Both the position numbers and the translations under genes were made by a program. A stretch of DNA of 64,000 bases. It comes from Ideonella_A intermedia_A (GTDB lineage Bacteria > Pseudomonadota > Gammaproteobacteria > Burkholderiales > Burkholderiaceae_C). This document shows, in pieces, positions 44,983 to 54,043 of this stretch. How positions within the stretch are numbered: position 1 is the first letter of the stretch; each line of letters starts with the position of its first letter. The notes below the pieces were generated by a model, which was not told the DNA's origin, did not search any database, and saw only the letters and a program-made list of their open reading frames with translations. Location of the stretch: contig CALRPU020000024.1 of NCBI GenBank assembly GCA_943370175.1, positions 24,108-88,107 on the forward strand, read 5' to 3'.

Positions 44983-47522
44983 GTGGTGACAGCAGGGTTG
45001 GGGGTTGACAGCGCTTCAGCGCGGGAGGGCTCCACCGGCAGCGTGAAGGTGAAACTGCAGCCTTTGACGGCCTCGCCATTGTAGAGGTTCTGGGCTCGGA
45101 TGCGCCCTTGGTGCGACTCCACGATCGTGCGGCACAGGCTCAGCCCGATGCCCAGGCCTTCGGGCTTGGTCGAGAAGAAGGCCTCGTACAAGCGGCTGGC
45201 CACGTCCCTTGGCAAACCCGGGCCCATGTCCGTGACGCTGAACTCGATCACGCCACCTTCTTCCGGCGTGTGCTTGGGCACGACGCGCAGCTCGATGTTG
45301 CGCCGCGACGGCGGCAGCTGGGCGTTGTCGATGGCCTCGGCGGCGTTCTTCAAGAGGTTCAGCAGCACCTGCTCGATCAGGATCGGGTCGACGTGCAGCG
45401 TGGGCAGCCGCTGCGCCACGTAGGTGCGGATGGCCACGTTGCGGCGGCGCAGCTCGATGCCGGCCAGCTCCACCGCGTCTTCCACGATGGTGCGCGCCTC
45501 GGTGGCCTGGCGCTGTGGTTCGCTGCGCTTCACGAAGGCGCGGATGCGGTGGATGATCTGCCCGGCCCGCTGCGCCTGGCGGGCGGTCTTGTCCAGCGCG
45601 GCGATCAGGTCGTCTTTCTGGATCGCGTCGTTGCGCACGCGCGAGATCATGCCGTTGCAATAGTTGCTGATGGCCGTCAGCGGCTGGTTCAGCTCATGGG
45701 CCACCGAAGAGGCCATCTCGCCCATCGTCATCAGGCGGCTGGTCACTTCGGCCTTTTCGGCCTGGGCGGCGGCCATGGCCTCGGCGCTGCGGCGGGCGGT
45801 GATGTCGGTGGCGATCAACATCTGGGCCAGGCGCCCGTCGGTCCATTGAAGGTAGCGTGCGCGCACGTCGAACCATTTGCGCAGCGGCTCGATGTGCACC
45901 TCGCGCGAATCGGAGCCGGCTTCGGTGATTTCCTGCGTGGGCAGGCCGCCCAGGTCGTCGACCGAGTCGTCGAACTCGCCCAACATCGACACGCCGATGT
46001 TGCCGCCGGCCATCAGCACGTGACCTTGCTCGTCCGCGCCGAACCACAAGCGGTAGGACCGGTTGGCAAACAGCAGCTCGCCCTGCTGCACCGACACCAC
46101 CGACACCGCGGCGTCCAGGCCTTCGAGCACCGTCGTGAAGCGCTCATGCGAGGCCGACAGCTGGTCGCGCACGCGCTTGGCCTCGGTGATGTTGGTCATC
46201 GAGGTCATCCAGCCGCTTTGCTGGCCCTTCGGGTCAATCAGCGGCGACACGTACATGCGCGAGTCGAACACCGAGCCGTCCTTGCGCATCACCTTCACTT
46301 CGATGCCGCCGGCAGGGCTTCGCCCCTTCAGTTCCTGCTGGAGCAGCCGGCTGTTTTCTTCGTGGCGCTCCGGTGGCCAATAGGGGAAGGGCGGTCGCTT
46401 GTCGATCAGCTCCGACTCCGAGAAGCCGGTCATCGCGCAGAAGGCCGGGTTGACGTAGGTGATGCGGCCTTCCATGTCCATGGCGCGCATGCCGGTGAGC
46501 ATGGAGTTTTCCATTGCGCGGCGGAAGTTGGCTTCCGACACCAGCGTGCTTTGCATTTGCAGGCGCCGGCGCATGTGCCGCCAAGTGCCCAGCAGCATCC
46601 ACACGGTCAGCACGCTGAGGGCGGCGACCATCCAGAACAAGGTGTTGCTGATCAGGCCGATGGAGGTTCGGTGGCCCTGGCCCTGCAGCGACACGCCGTT
46701 GCTGGCCGGCGCCAGCGGCACCTGGTGAACGATGGACGCGGGCCGCGTGGGCTCGCCGGCCACGATCATCACCGTGCTGGCCAGCACGCGGTCGCGGCCG
46801 TCGATCAGGTTGATGGTGTGCCGCTGTGACACCTCTGGCGGCACGTAAAAGCGCAGCAGGTTCTCCACCGAGTACTCGGCAATCAGCGAGCCCACGAAGA
46901 CGCTGCGGTCGATCAGCGGCACATGGACCTGCAGCACGGTCGTGCCCGACGGGGTCTGGAAAGGTTCGGAGTAGACCGGCTGGCGCAAGCCGCGGGTGGC
47001 GAGGAACGCCAGCTCGGGTGGCGATTGCGTGTTGACCCGCGGGAGGGAGGCGTCGAGGTCGTCGGCCACCGTCATGGGGTCCGACTGGAAGCCCACTGCG
47101 GCGTAGGCGCCTTGGCGCTCGCGTCCAGCGTTGATCCAAAGCAAGCTGACGATCTCGGGCCGTTCGCGGGTGAAGCTGGCCGCCTGGGCGCTGAAGTCGT
47201 CTTTGTCGATGGCACGGGTGACCAGTTCGCGGGCGATGCGGAACAGCTGCTCCTGGTTTTCGATCAGCCGCAGACGCACCTGCTGTTGCGCCACCTCGGT
47301 GTCGCGCTTCACCGATTCCTGTTCCCGCTCGAATTCCTCGTTGCGCAGGTACCAGAACGCGGAAATGATGGCCGCCAGGAACAGCAGCACCGACACCAGC
47401 GGTCCCAGCGTGGCAAAGCGGTCTTGTTGCGCCGGTGACTGCTTGCGCCACCAGCGTCCGACCAGGCGCTTGACGGTGCTGGGCCGCTCGCGGTGGGTGG
47501 GCGGCGGGCTGAGGTTTCGCAT
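44979..47522 (-). CDS. Membrane histidine kinase with two PAS domains
   Basis: An 847-residue inner-membrane sensor kinase. Membrane helix 1 is at about 39-58 and helix 2 at about 290-312, enclosing a periplasmic sensor region of about 230 residues. Two PAS domains follow (MRAMDMEGRITYVNPAFCAMTGF, then VLEGLDAAVSVVSVQQGELLFANR). The phosphorylated His is H609 in SSVAHELNQPL. The ATPase has an N-box (LLNLLKNAAEAIDNA), GPGL and GIGLSLCRTIV. The general design resembles DctB/TtrS-type kinases. It is divergent from aceE across a 160-base gap. The signal is unknown. Confidence 0.92.
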   Translation of the reverse strand: MRNLSPPPTHRERPSTVKRLVGRWWRKQSPAQQDRFATLGPLVSVLLFLAAIISAFWYLRNEEFEREQESVKRDTEVAQQQVRLRLIENQEQLFRIARELVTRAIDKDDFSAQAASFTRERPEIVSLLWINAGRERQGAYAAVGFQSDPMTVADDLDASLPRVNTQSPPELAFLATRGLRQPVYSEPFQTPSGTTVLQVHVPLIDRSVFVGSLIAEYSVENLLRFYVPPEVSQRHTINLIDGRDRVLASTVMIVAGEPTRPASIVHQVPLAPASNGVSLQGQGHRTSIGLISNTLFWMVAALSVLTVWMLLGTWRHMRRRLQMQSTLVSEANFRRAMENSMLTGMRAMDMEGRITYVNPAFCAMTGFSESELIDKRPPFPYWPPERHEENSRLLQQELKGRSPAGGIEVKVMRKDGSVFDSRMYVSPLIDPKGQQSGWMTSMTNITEAKRVRDQLSASHERFTTVLEGLDAAVSVVSVQQGELLFANRSYRLWFGADEQGHVLMAGGNIGVSMLGEFDDSVDDLGGLPTQEITEAGSDSREVHIEPLRKWFDVRARYLQWTDGRLAQMLIATDITARRSAEAMAAAQAEKAEVTSRLMTMGEMASSVAHELNQPLTAISNYCNGMISRVRNDAIQKDDLIAALDKTARQAQRAGQIIHRIRAFVKRSEPQRQATEARTIVEDAVELAGIELRRRNVAIRTYVAQRLPTLHVDPILIEQVLLNLLKNAAEAIDNAQLPPSRRNIELRVVPKHTPEEGGVIEFSVTDMGPGLPRDVASRLYEAFFSTKPEGLGIGLSLCRTIVESHQGRIRAQNLYNGEAVKGCSFTFTLPVEPSRAEALSTPNPAVTT

Positions 47523-47682
47523 GGGCCGATTATCGCGGCGGCGGTCCGGCGCCGGCGGGCGGCCAATCGGCCGAAGGCGAGGTTCGTAGAATCCACAATA
47601 TGAAACGCTGTAGCGCTATTTGAAAATTCAATGGGTTGTGGGACACTCCCGCCCGACCCGATTCCACCCCACAGGAGACAAC

Positions 47683-50397
47683 ATGTCCGCCATGCCTGAG
47701 TCGTCGAAATCCTTCCTCGGTGCCGCTGCCAACGACGCAGACGCCCAAGAGACGCGGGAGTGGCTGGACGCCCTGTCCGCCGTCATCGCAGCCGAAGGTC
47801 CCGACCGCGCGCACTTTCTGCTCGACCAGCTGATCGACGAGGCGCGCCACGCCGGCATCGACCTGCCGTTCTCGGCCAACACCGCCTACATCAACACCAT
47901 CGCGCCCGACCAGGAAGAGCGCAGCCCGGGCAACCTCGAACTCGAGGGCCGGCTGCGCGCCTACATGCGCTGGAACGCGATGGCGATGGTCGTCAAGGCC
48001 AACCGCCTGGACCCGGCCGACGGCGGCGACCTGGGCGGCCACATCAGCTCGTTCCAGAGCCTGGCGCACATGTTTGCGGCCGGCTTCAACCATTTTTGGC
48101 ACGGCGACAGCGAGGGCCATGGCGGCGACCTGCTGTACATCCAGGGCCACAGCGCCCCCGGCGTCTACGCCCGCGCCTTCCTGGAAGGCCGCCTGACCGA
48201 AGACCAGCTGCTGAACTTCCGCCAGGAGGTCAACGGCAAGGGCTTGTCGAGCTACCCGCACCCGAAGCTGATGCCGGAGTTCTGGCAGTTCCCGACCGTC
48301 AGCATGGGCCTGGGCCCGCTGATGGCGATCTACCAGGCGCGCTTCCTGAAGTACCTGCACGCCCGCGGCATCGCCGACACCAGCAAGCGCAAGGTGTGGG
48401 TGTTCTGCGGCGACGGCGAGATGGACGAGCCCGAGAGCCTGGGTGCCATCGGCCTGGCCGCGCGCGAAAAGCTGGACAACCTGATCTTCGTCGTCAATTG
48501 CAACCTGCAGCGGCTGGACGGCCCGGTGCGCGGCAACGGCAAGATCATTCAGGAGCTCGAGGGCGAGTTCCGCGGCTCGGGCTGGAACGTCATCAAGCTG
48601 CTGTGGGGCAAGGAATGGGACCCGCTGCTGGCGCGCGACAAGGACGGCGCGCTGCGCAAGATCATGCTCGACACGCTGGACGGCGACTACCAGGCTTTCA
48701 AGGCCAACGACGGCGCTTTCGTGCGCAAGAACTTCTTCGGCCGCGACCCGCGCACGCTGGAGCTGGTGGCCAAGATGAGCGACAGCGACATCTGGAACCT
48801 GCGCCGCGGCGGCCACGACGCCCAGAAGGTCTACGCTGCCTTCCACAAGGCGAACTCGCACACCGGGGAGCCGACCGTGCTGCTGGTCAAGACCGTCAAG
48901 GGCTACGGCATGGGCAAGAGCGGTGAAGGCAAGAACACCGCCCACCAGACCAAGAAGCTGACCGACGAGGACATCAAGTTCTTCCGCGACCGCTTCAACA
49001 TCCCGATTCCCGACAGCGAACTGCCAAAGATCCCGTTCTACAAGCCGGCCGACGACACGCCGGAGATGAAGTACCTGCACGAGCGCCGCGCCGCGCTGGG
49101 CGGCTACCTGCCCAAGCGCCGCCCGAAGGCGGACGAGAGTTTCACCGTGCCCTCGCTGGAGACCTTCAAGGCCGTGCTCGAGCCCACCGCCGAAGGCCGC
49201 GAGATCAGCACCACCCAGGCCTATGTGCGCTTCCTGACGCAGTTGCTGCGCGACCAGGCGCTGGGCCCGCGCGTCGTGCCCATCCTGGTGGACGAGGCCC
49301 GCACCTTCGGCATGGAAGGCTTGTTCCGGCAGATCGGCATCTACAACCCCGAAGGCCAGAAGTACACGCCGGTCGACAAGGACCAGGTGATGTACTACCG
49401 CGAGGCGGAGAACGGTCAGATCCTGCAGGAGGGCATCAACGAGGCCGGGGGCATGGCGAGCTGGATCGCGGCGGCGACCTCGTACTCGACCAACAACCGC
49501 ATCATGGTGCCGTTCTACATCTACTACTCGATGTTCGGCTTCCAGCGCATCGGTGACCTGGCCTGGGCGGCCGGCGACATGCAGGCGCGGGGCTTCCTGC
49601 TGGGTGGCACGTCGGGCCGCACCACGCTGAACGGTGAAGGCCTGCAGCACGAGGACGGCCACAGCCACATCCTGGCCGGCACCATCCCGAACTGCATCAG
49701 CTACGACCCGACCTTTGCGCACGAGGTGGGCGTGATCATTCACCACGGCCTCAAGCGCATGGTCGAACGCCAGGAGAACGTCTATTTCTACCTGACGCTG
49801 CTCAATGAGAACTACCCGATGCCGGGCCTGAAGGCGGGCACCGAGGAGCAGATCATCAAGGGCATGTACCTGTTGGAAGAAGGCCCGAAGAAGACCCCGC
49901 GCGTCAACCTGCTGGGCAGCGGCACCATCCTGCGCGAATCGCAGGCCGCCAAGCTGCTGCTGGAAGCGGACTGGGGTGTGGCGGCCAACGTGTGGAGCTG
50001 CCCGAGCTTCAACGAACTGGCCCGCGACGGCCAAGCCGCCGAGCGCCACAACCTGCTGCACCCGACCGCCGAGCCGGTGGTGCCGTTCGTCACCCAGCAG
50101 CTGGCGCCGCACGCCGGGCCGGTCATCGCTTCGACCGACTACATGAAGAACTACGCCGAGCAGATCCGCGCCTTCATCCCGAAGGGCCGCAGCTACAAGG
50201 TGCTGGGCACGGACGGCTTTGGCCGCAGTGATTTCCGCAGCAAGCTGCGCGAGCACTTCGAGGTGAACCGCCACTACATCGTGGTGGCCGCGTTGAAAGC
50301 CCTGGCCGACGAAGGCAGCGTCCCGACCACGCAGGTGGCCGAGGCCATCGCCAAGTACGGCATCAACGCCGACAAGATCAACCCGCTGTACGCCTGA
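47683..50397 (+). CDS. aceE: Pyruvate dehydrogenase E1 component (homodimeric)
   Basis: AceE (904 residues) decarboxylates pyruvate with thiamin diphosphate and passes the acetyl group to the lipoyl arm of AceF. The thiamin-binding motif GDGEMDEPES is at residues 243-252, ending with NCNLQRLDGPV. The C-terminal part shows the transketolase fold (EGINEAGGMASWIAAATSYS). Size and sequence match the single-chain proteobacterial E1. I chose ATG 47683 after AGGAG; the frame stays open upstream without a ribosome site. First gene of a three-gene operon with aceF 23 bases after it. Confidence 0.96.
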   Translation: MSAMPESSKSFLGAAANDADAQETREWLDALSAVIAAEGPDRAHFLLDQLIDEARHAGIDLPFSANTAYINTIAPDQEERSPGNLELEGRLRAYMRWNAMAMVVKANRLDPADGGDLGGHISSFQSLAHMFAAGFNHFWHGDSEGHGGDLLYIQGHSAPGVYARAFLEGRLTEDQLLNFRQEVNGKGLSSYPHPKLMPEFWQFPTVSMGLGPLMAIYQARFLKYLHARGIADTSKRKVWVFCGDGEMDEPESLGAIGLAAREKLDNLIFVVNCNLQRLDGPVRGNGKIIQELEGEFRGSGWNVIKLLWGKEWDPLLARDKDGALRKIMLDTLDGDYQAFKANDGAFVRKNFFGRDPRTLELVAKMSDSDIWNLRRGGHDAQKVYAAFHKANSHTGEPTVLLVKTVKGYGMGKSGEGKNTAHQTKKLTDEDIKFFRDRFNIPIPDSELPKIPFYKPADDTPEMKYLHERRAALGGYLPKRRPKADESFTVPSLETFKAVLEPTAEGREISTTQAYVRFLTQLLRDQALGPRVVPILVDEARTFGMEGLFRQIGIYNPEGQKYTPVDKDQVMYYREAENGQILQEGINEAGGMASWIAAATSYSTNNRIMVPFYIYYSMFGFQRIGDLAWAAGDMQARGFLLGGTSGRTTLNGEGLQHEDGHSHILAGTIPNCISYDPTFAHEVGVIIHHGLKRMVERQENVYFYLTLLNENYPMPGLKAGTEEQIIKGMYLLEEGPKKTPRVNLLGSGTILRESQAAKLLLEADWGVAANVWSCPSFNELARDGQAAERHNLLHPTAEPVVPFVTQQLAPHAGPVIASTDYMKNYAEQIRAFIPKGRSYKVLGTDGFGRSDFRSKLREHFEVNRHYIVVAALKALADEGSVPTTQVAEAIAKYGINADKINPLYA

Positions 50398-50420
50398 TCA
50401 CCACAACGGAGACACACAAC

Positions 50421-52115
50421 ATGGCAATCGTGGAAGTGAAGGTCCCGGACATCGGTGACTTCAAGGACGTGGAGGTCATCGAGCTGCTGGTCAAGCCCGG
50501 CGACACGGTGAAGGTCGAGCAGTCGCTGCTGACGGTGGAGAGTGACAAGGCGTCGATGGAGATCCCGTCGTCGCACGCCGGGGTGGTCAAGGAGCTGAAG
50601 GTTCAGTTGGGCGACAAGGTGAATGAGGGGGTGCTGGTGCTGCTGTTGGAGGCGGAGGGGGCGGCGGCCGCGGCGCCTGCCGCGCCCGCGCCGGCCGCAG
50701 CGGCCCCCGCCACGGTGGCCGCCGCGCCGGCGGCCAGCGCGGCGATCACCCCGACCGCCGCCGACGCCGGACCCATCGCCGTCGTGGTGCCGGACATCGG
50801 TGACTTTGACGAGGTGGCCGTCATCGAGGTGATGGTCAAGGTGGGCGACACCGTCAAGGTGGAGCAGAGCCTGATCACGGTGGAGAGCGACAAGGCGTCG
50901 ATGGAGATCCCGTCCTCGCACGCCGGCGTGGTCAAGGAACTGAAGGTCGCGCTGGGCGACAAGGTGGCCAAGGGCAGCGTGGTGTTGGTGCTGGAGGGGG
51001 TGGCGGGCGTGCCCGCCGTGGCCGCCCCTGCCGCGTCGGTCGTTCCCGCGCCAGCGCCCGCTGCGGTTGCAGCCCCTGTCGCATCGGCAGCCCCCGCGCC
51101 GGCGGCGTCAGCCGCGCCCTCGTCGCCCGTGGTCCCCGTGCCGGCGCACGACCCCACCGCGGCCCAGGGTGCGCTGCCACACGCGTCGCCGACCATCCGC
51201 AAGTTGGCGCGCGAGCTGGGTGTGCCGCTCGCCGAGGTCAAGGGCACCGGGCCGAAGGGGCGCATCACCCAGGCCGACGTGTCCGGTTTCGTCAAGTCGG
51301 TGATGGCCGGCGACCAGCGCACCGCCGCGCAAGTGGCCAAGGCCCCGGCCGCCGCGTCAGCGAGCGGCGCCGGTGGCAGCTTCCCCGGCCTGCTCGCCTG
51401 GCCGCAGGTGGACTTCACCAAGTTCGGCGCCATCGAGCGCAAGGAGTTGGGCCGCATCAAGAAGATCAGCGGTGCCAACCTCCACCGCAACTGGGTGGTC
51501 ATCCCCCACGTCACCAACCACGACGACGCGGACATCACCGAGCTCGAAGCCTTCCGGATTCAGCTGAACAAGGAAAACGAAAAGAGCGGCATCAAGGTGA
51601 CGATGCTGGCTTTTCTGATCAAGGCGTCGGTCGCGGCGCTGAAGAAGTTCCCCGAGTTCAACAGCTCGCTGGACGGCGACACGCTGGTGATGAAGCAGTA
51701 CTTCCACATCGGCTTCGCGGCAGACACGCCCAATGGCCTGATGGTCCCGGTCATCAAGGACGCCGACAAGAAGGGGATCTTCCAGATCAGCCAGGAAATG
51801 GGCGAGCTGGCCAAGAAGGCCCGCGACGGCAAGCTCAGCCCGGCGGAGATGAGCGGCGGGTGCTTCTCGATCAGCTCGCTGGGCGGCATCGGCGGGCGTT
51901 ACTTCACGCCGATCATCAACGCCCCCGAGGTGTCGATCCTTGGCGTGTGCAAGAGCAGCACCGAGCCGCGCTGGGACGGTAAGGCCTTCGTGCCGCGCCT
52001 GATCCTGCCGCTGTCGCTGAGCTGGGACCACCGCGTGATCGACGGCGCGGCCGCGGCGCGCTTCAACGCCTACCTGGGTCAGATCCTGGCCGACTTCCGC
52101 CGCGTGCTGCTGTAA
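50421..52115 (+). CDS. aceF: Dihydrolipoamide acetyltransferase (PDH E2) with two lipoyl domains
   Basis: AceF (564 residues) transfers the acetyl group to CoA and forms the core of the complex. Two lipoyl domains carry the modified lysines K43 and K158 (both DKASM). They are joined by Ala/Pro-rich linkers. The E1/E3-binding domain is at about 254-290 (SPTIRKLARELGVPL), and the catalytic domain ends with DHRVIDG (H537, D541). The two lipoyl domains are nearly identical in sequence and DNA, a recent duplication or gene conversion. AGGAGA-like GGAGA precedes the start. lpdA follows after 13 bases. Confidence 0.96.
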   Translation: MAIVEVKVPDIGDFKDVEVIELLVKPGDTVKVEQSLLTVESDKASMEIPSSHAGVVKELKVQLGDKVNEGVLVLLLEAEGAAAAAPAAPAPAAAAPATVAAAPAASAAITPTAADAGPIAVVVPDIGDFDEVAVIEVMVKVGDTVKVEQSLITVESDKASMEIPSSHAGVVKELKVALGDKVAKGSVVLVLEGVAGVPAVAAPAASVVPAPAPAAVAAPVASAAPAPAASAAPSSPVVPVPAHDPTAAQGALPHASPTIRKLARELGVPLAEVKGTGPKGRITQADVSGFVKSVMAGDQRTAAQVAKAPAAASASGAGGSFPGLLAWPQVDFTKFGAIERKELGRIKKISGANLHRNWVVIPHVTNHDDADITELEAFRIQLNKENEKSGIKVTMLAFLIKASVAALKKFPEFNSSLDGDTLVMKQYFHIGFAADTPNGLMVPVIKDADKKGIFQISQEMGELAKKARDGKLSPAEMSGGCFSISSLGGIGGRYFTPIINAPEVSILGVCKSSTEPRWDGKAFVPRLILPLSLSWDHRVIDGAAAARFNAYLGQILADFRRVLL

Positions 52116-52128
52116 AGGGGACACCAAC

Positions 52129-53955
52129 ATGGCCATCATCGACATCAAGGTTCCCGACATCGGCGACTTCAAGGACGTCGCCGTCATTGAAGTGCTGGTC
52201 AAGCCGGGCGACACCATCCGGGTTGAACAAAGCCTGATCACGGTGGAAAGCGACAAGGCGTCGATGGAAATTCCATCGTCGCACGCGGGCGTCGTCCAGT
52301 CGCTCAAGCTCAAGCTTGGCGACACGGTGAACGAAGGCACGGTGGTGCTGACGCTGGACGCGGTGGGCGACGCCACCGGCGCGGTTTCTGCGGCCACCCA
52401 GCCGCCGGCGGCCGCGGCGTCGACCGGGCTCGCCCCCGCCGTTGCCGCCGCCCAGGTGCCTGCCGCCGCCACCGCGCCGGTGGCTGCGCCACCGGCGGCC
52501 AGCCACGCCGGCGGCGCCGACCTTGAATGCGATCTGCTGGTGCTGGGTGGCGGGCCCGGCGGCTACTCGGCCGCCTTCCGCGCAGCCGACCTCGGCTTGA
52601 AGACCGTGTTGGTCGAGCGCTTCCCGACGCTCGGCGGTGTGTGCCTGAACGTGGGCTGCATCCCGTCGAAGGCCTTGCTGCACGTGGCCGCGGTGATGGA
52701 CGAGGTGAAGCACTTCGACAGCCTGGGCATCAGTTTTGGCGCGCCCACCGTGGACCTGGCGAAGCTGCGCAGCCACAAGGAAAAGGTGATCGGCAAGCTG
52801 ACGGGTGGCCTGGCCGCCATGGCCAAGATGCGCAAGGTCACCGTCGTCCAGGGCAGCGGCACCTTCGCCGACCCGCACCACCTGCGTGTCGAGATGACCA
52901 GCGGTGGGGTGCAAACCCTCCGGTTCAAGCAGGCCATCATCGCGGCCGGCTCCGAGGCGGTGAAGTTGCCTTTCTTGCCCAAGGACGACCCGCGCATCGT
53001 GACCTCGACCGGTGCGCTCGAGTTGCGCCAGAACCCCAAGCGCATGCTGATCGTCGGCGGCGGCATCATCGGCCTGGAGATGGGCACGGTGTACTCCACC
53101 TTGGGCGCGAGGCTCGACGTCGTGGAGATGCTGGACGGGTTGATGCAGGGCGCCGACCGCGACCTGGTCAAGGTCTGGCAAAAGATGAACGCCAAGCGCT
53201 TCGACCACGTCATGCTGAAGACCAAGACCGTGGGCGCACAGTCGACCGCCGATGGCGTGCTGGTGAGCTTCGAAGGCGAGGGCGCGCCCAAAGAGCCGCA
53301 GCTCTACGACCTGGTGCTGCAGGCGGTCGGGCGCGTGCCCAATGGCAAGCGCGTCGGCGCCGATGCCGCCGGGGTGGCCGTTGGCGACCGTGGTTTCATT
53401 CCCGTCGACATCCAGATGCGCACCAACGTGCCCCACATTTTTGCCATCGGCGACATCGTCGGCCAGCCGATGCTGGCGCACAAGGCGGTGCACGAAGGCC
53501 ACGTGGCGGCCGAGGTGGCGGCGGGCGTGCAGTTGGGCGATGACAAACTGGCCCGCACGGCGTTCGACGCCCGGGTCATTCCAAGCGTCGCCTACACCGA
53601 TCCCGAGGTGGCGTGGGTTGGATTGACCGAGGACGAGGCGCGTCAACGCGGCATCAAAGTCAAAAAGGGCTTGTTCCCGTGGAGCGCGTCCGGCCGCGCC
53701 ATCGCCAATGGGCGCGATGAGGGCTTCACCAAACTGCTGTTCAGCGAGGACACCCACGCCATCGTTGGCGGCGGCATCGTCGGCACCCACGCCGGCGACA
53801 TGATCGGCGAGGTCGCCTTGGCCATCGAGATGGGCGCCGATGGCGTCGACATCGGCAAGACGATTCACCCCCATCCCACCCTCGGCGAGAGCATCGGGTT
53901 GGCGGCAGAGGCCTACGAGGGTGTTTGCACCGACTTGCCGCCGGTCAAGCGCTGA
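52129..53955 (+). CDS. lpdA: Dihydrolipoyl dehydrogenase (PDH E3) with N-terminal lipoyl domain
   Basis: LpdA (608 residues) reoxidises the lipoyl group using FAD and NAD. An N-terminal lipoyl domain (lysine K43 in DKASM) is joined by an Ala/Pro linker to the flavoprotein. The FAD site is GGGPGGYSAAF near 142, the redox-active disulfide is C172-C177 (VCLNVGCIP), and NAD binds at IVGGGIIGLEMG. The C-terminal active-site His is in HPHPTLGES. The lipoyl-E3 fusion is known from Neisseria p64k and from Burkholderiales. A palindromic terminator follows 45 bases after the stop. Confidence 0.96.
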   Translation: MAIIDIKVPDIGDFKDVAVIEVLVKPGDTIRVEQSLITVESDKASMEIPSSHAGVVQSLKLKLGDTVNEGTVVLTLDAVGDATGAVSAATQPPAAAASTGLAPAVAAAQVPAAATAPVAAPPAASHAGGADLECDLLVLGGGPGGYSAAFRAADLGLKTVLVERFPTLGGVCLNVGCIPSKALLHVAAVMDEVKHFDSLGISFGAPTVDLAKLRSHKEKVIGKLTGGLAAMAKMRKVTVVQGSGTFADPHHLRVEMTSGGVQTLRFKQAIIAAGSEAVKLPFLPKDDPRIVTSTGALELRQNPKRMLIVGGGIIGLEMGTVYSTLGARLDVVEMLDGLMQGADRDLVKVWQKMNAKRFDHVMLKTKTVGAQSTADGVLVSFEGEGAPKEPQLYDLVLQAVGRVPNGKRVGADAAGVAVGDRGFIPVDIQMRTNVPHIFAIGDIVGQPMLAHKAVHEGHVAAEVAAGVQLGDDKLARTAFDARVIPSVAYTDPEVAWVGLTEDEARQRGIKVKKGLFPWSASGRAIANGRDEGFTKLLFSEDTHAIVGGGIVGTHAGDMIGEVALAIEMGADGVDIGKTIHPHPTLGESIGLAAEAYEGVCTDLPPVKR

Positions 53956-53999
53956 CCGCTCCGCTGCGATGCCCTGAGCGGCTTCGCCGTCCGCCATGA

Positions 54000-54025
54000 A
54001 AAACGCCCCGCATGCGGGGCGTTTT
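54000..54025. terminator. Bidirectional terminator between lpdA and tolC
   Basis: A perfect 26-base palindrome, AAAACGCCCCGCA followed by its reverse complement, with A- and T-tracts on both sides. It lies between two convergent genes, so it can stop transcripts from either direction. Confidence 0.9.
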
Positions 54026-54043
54026 CACGGGTGCCGGTGGGGC

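Noticed and set aside
47530..50274. 914-residue open frame opposite aceE
   Set aside because: Composition is Ala/Val/Gln-biased shadow of aceE codons with no recognisable domain.
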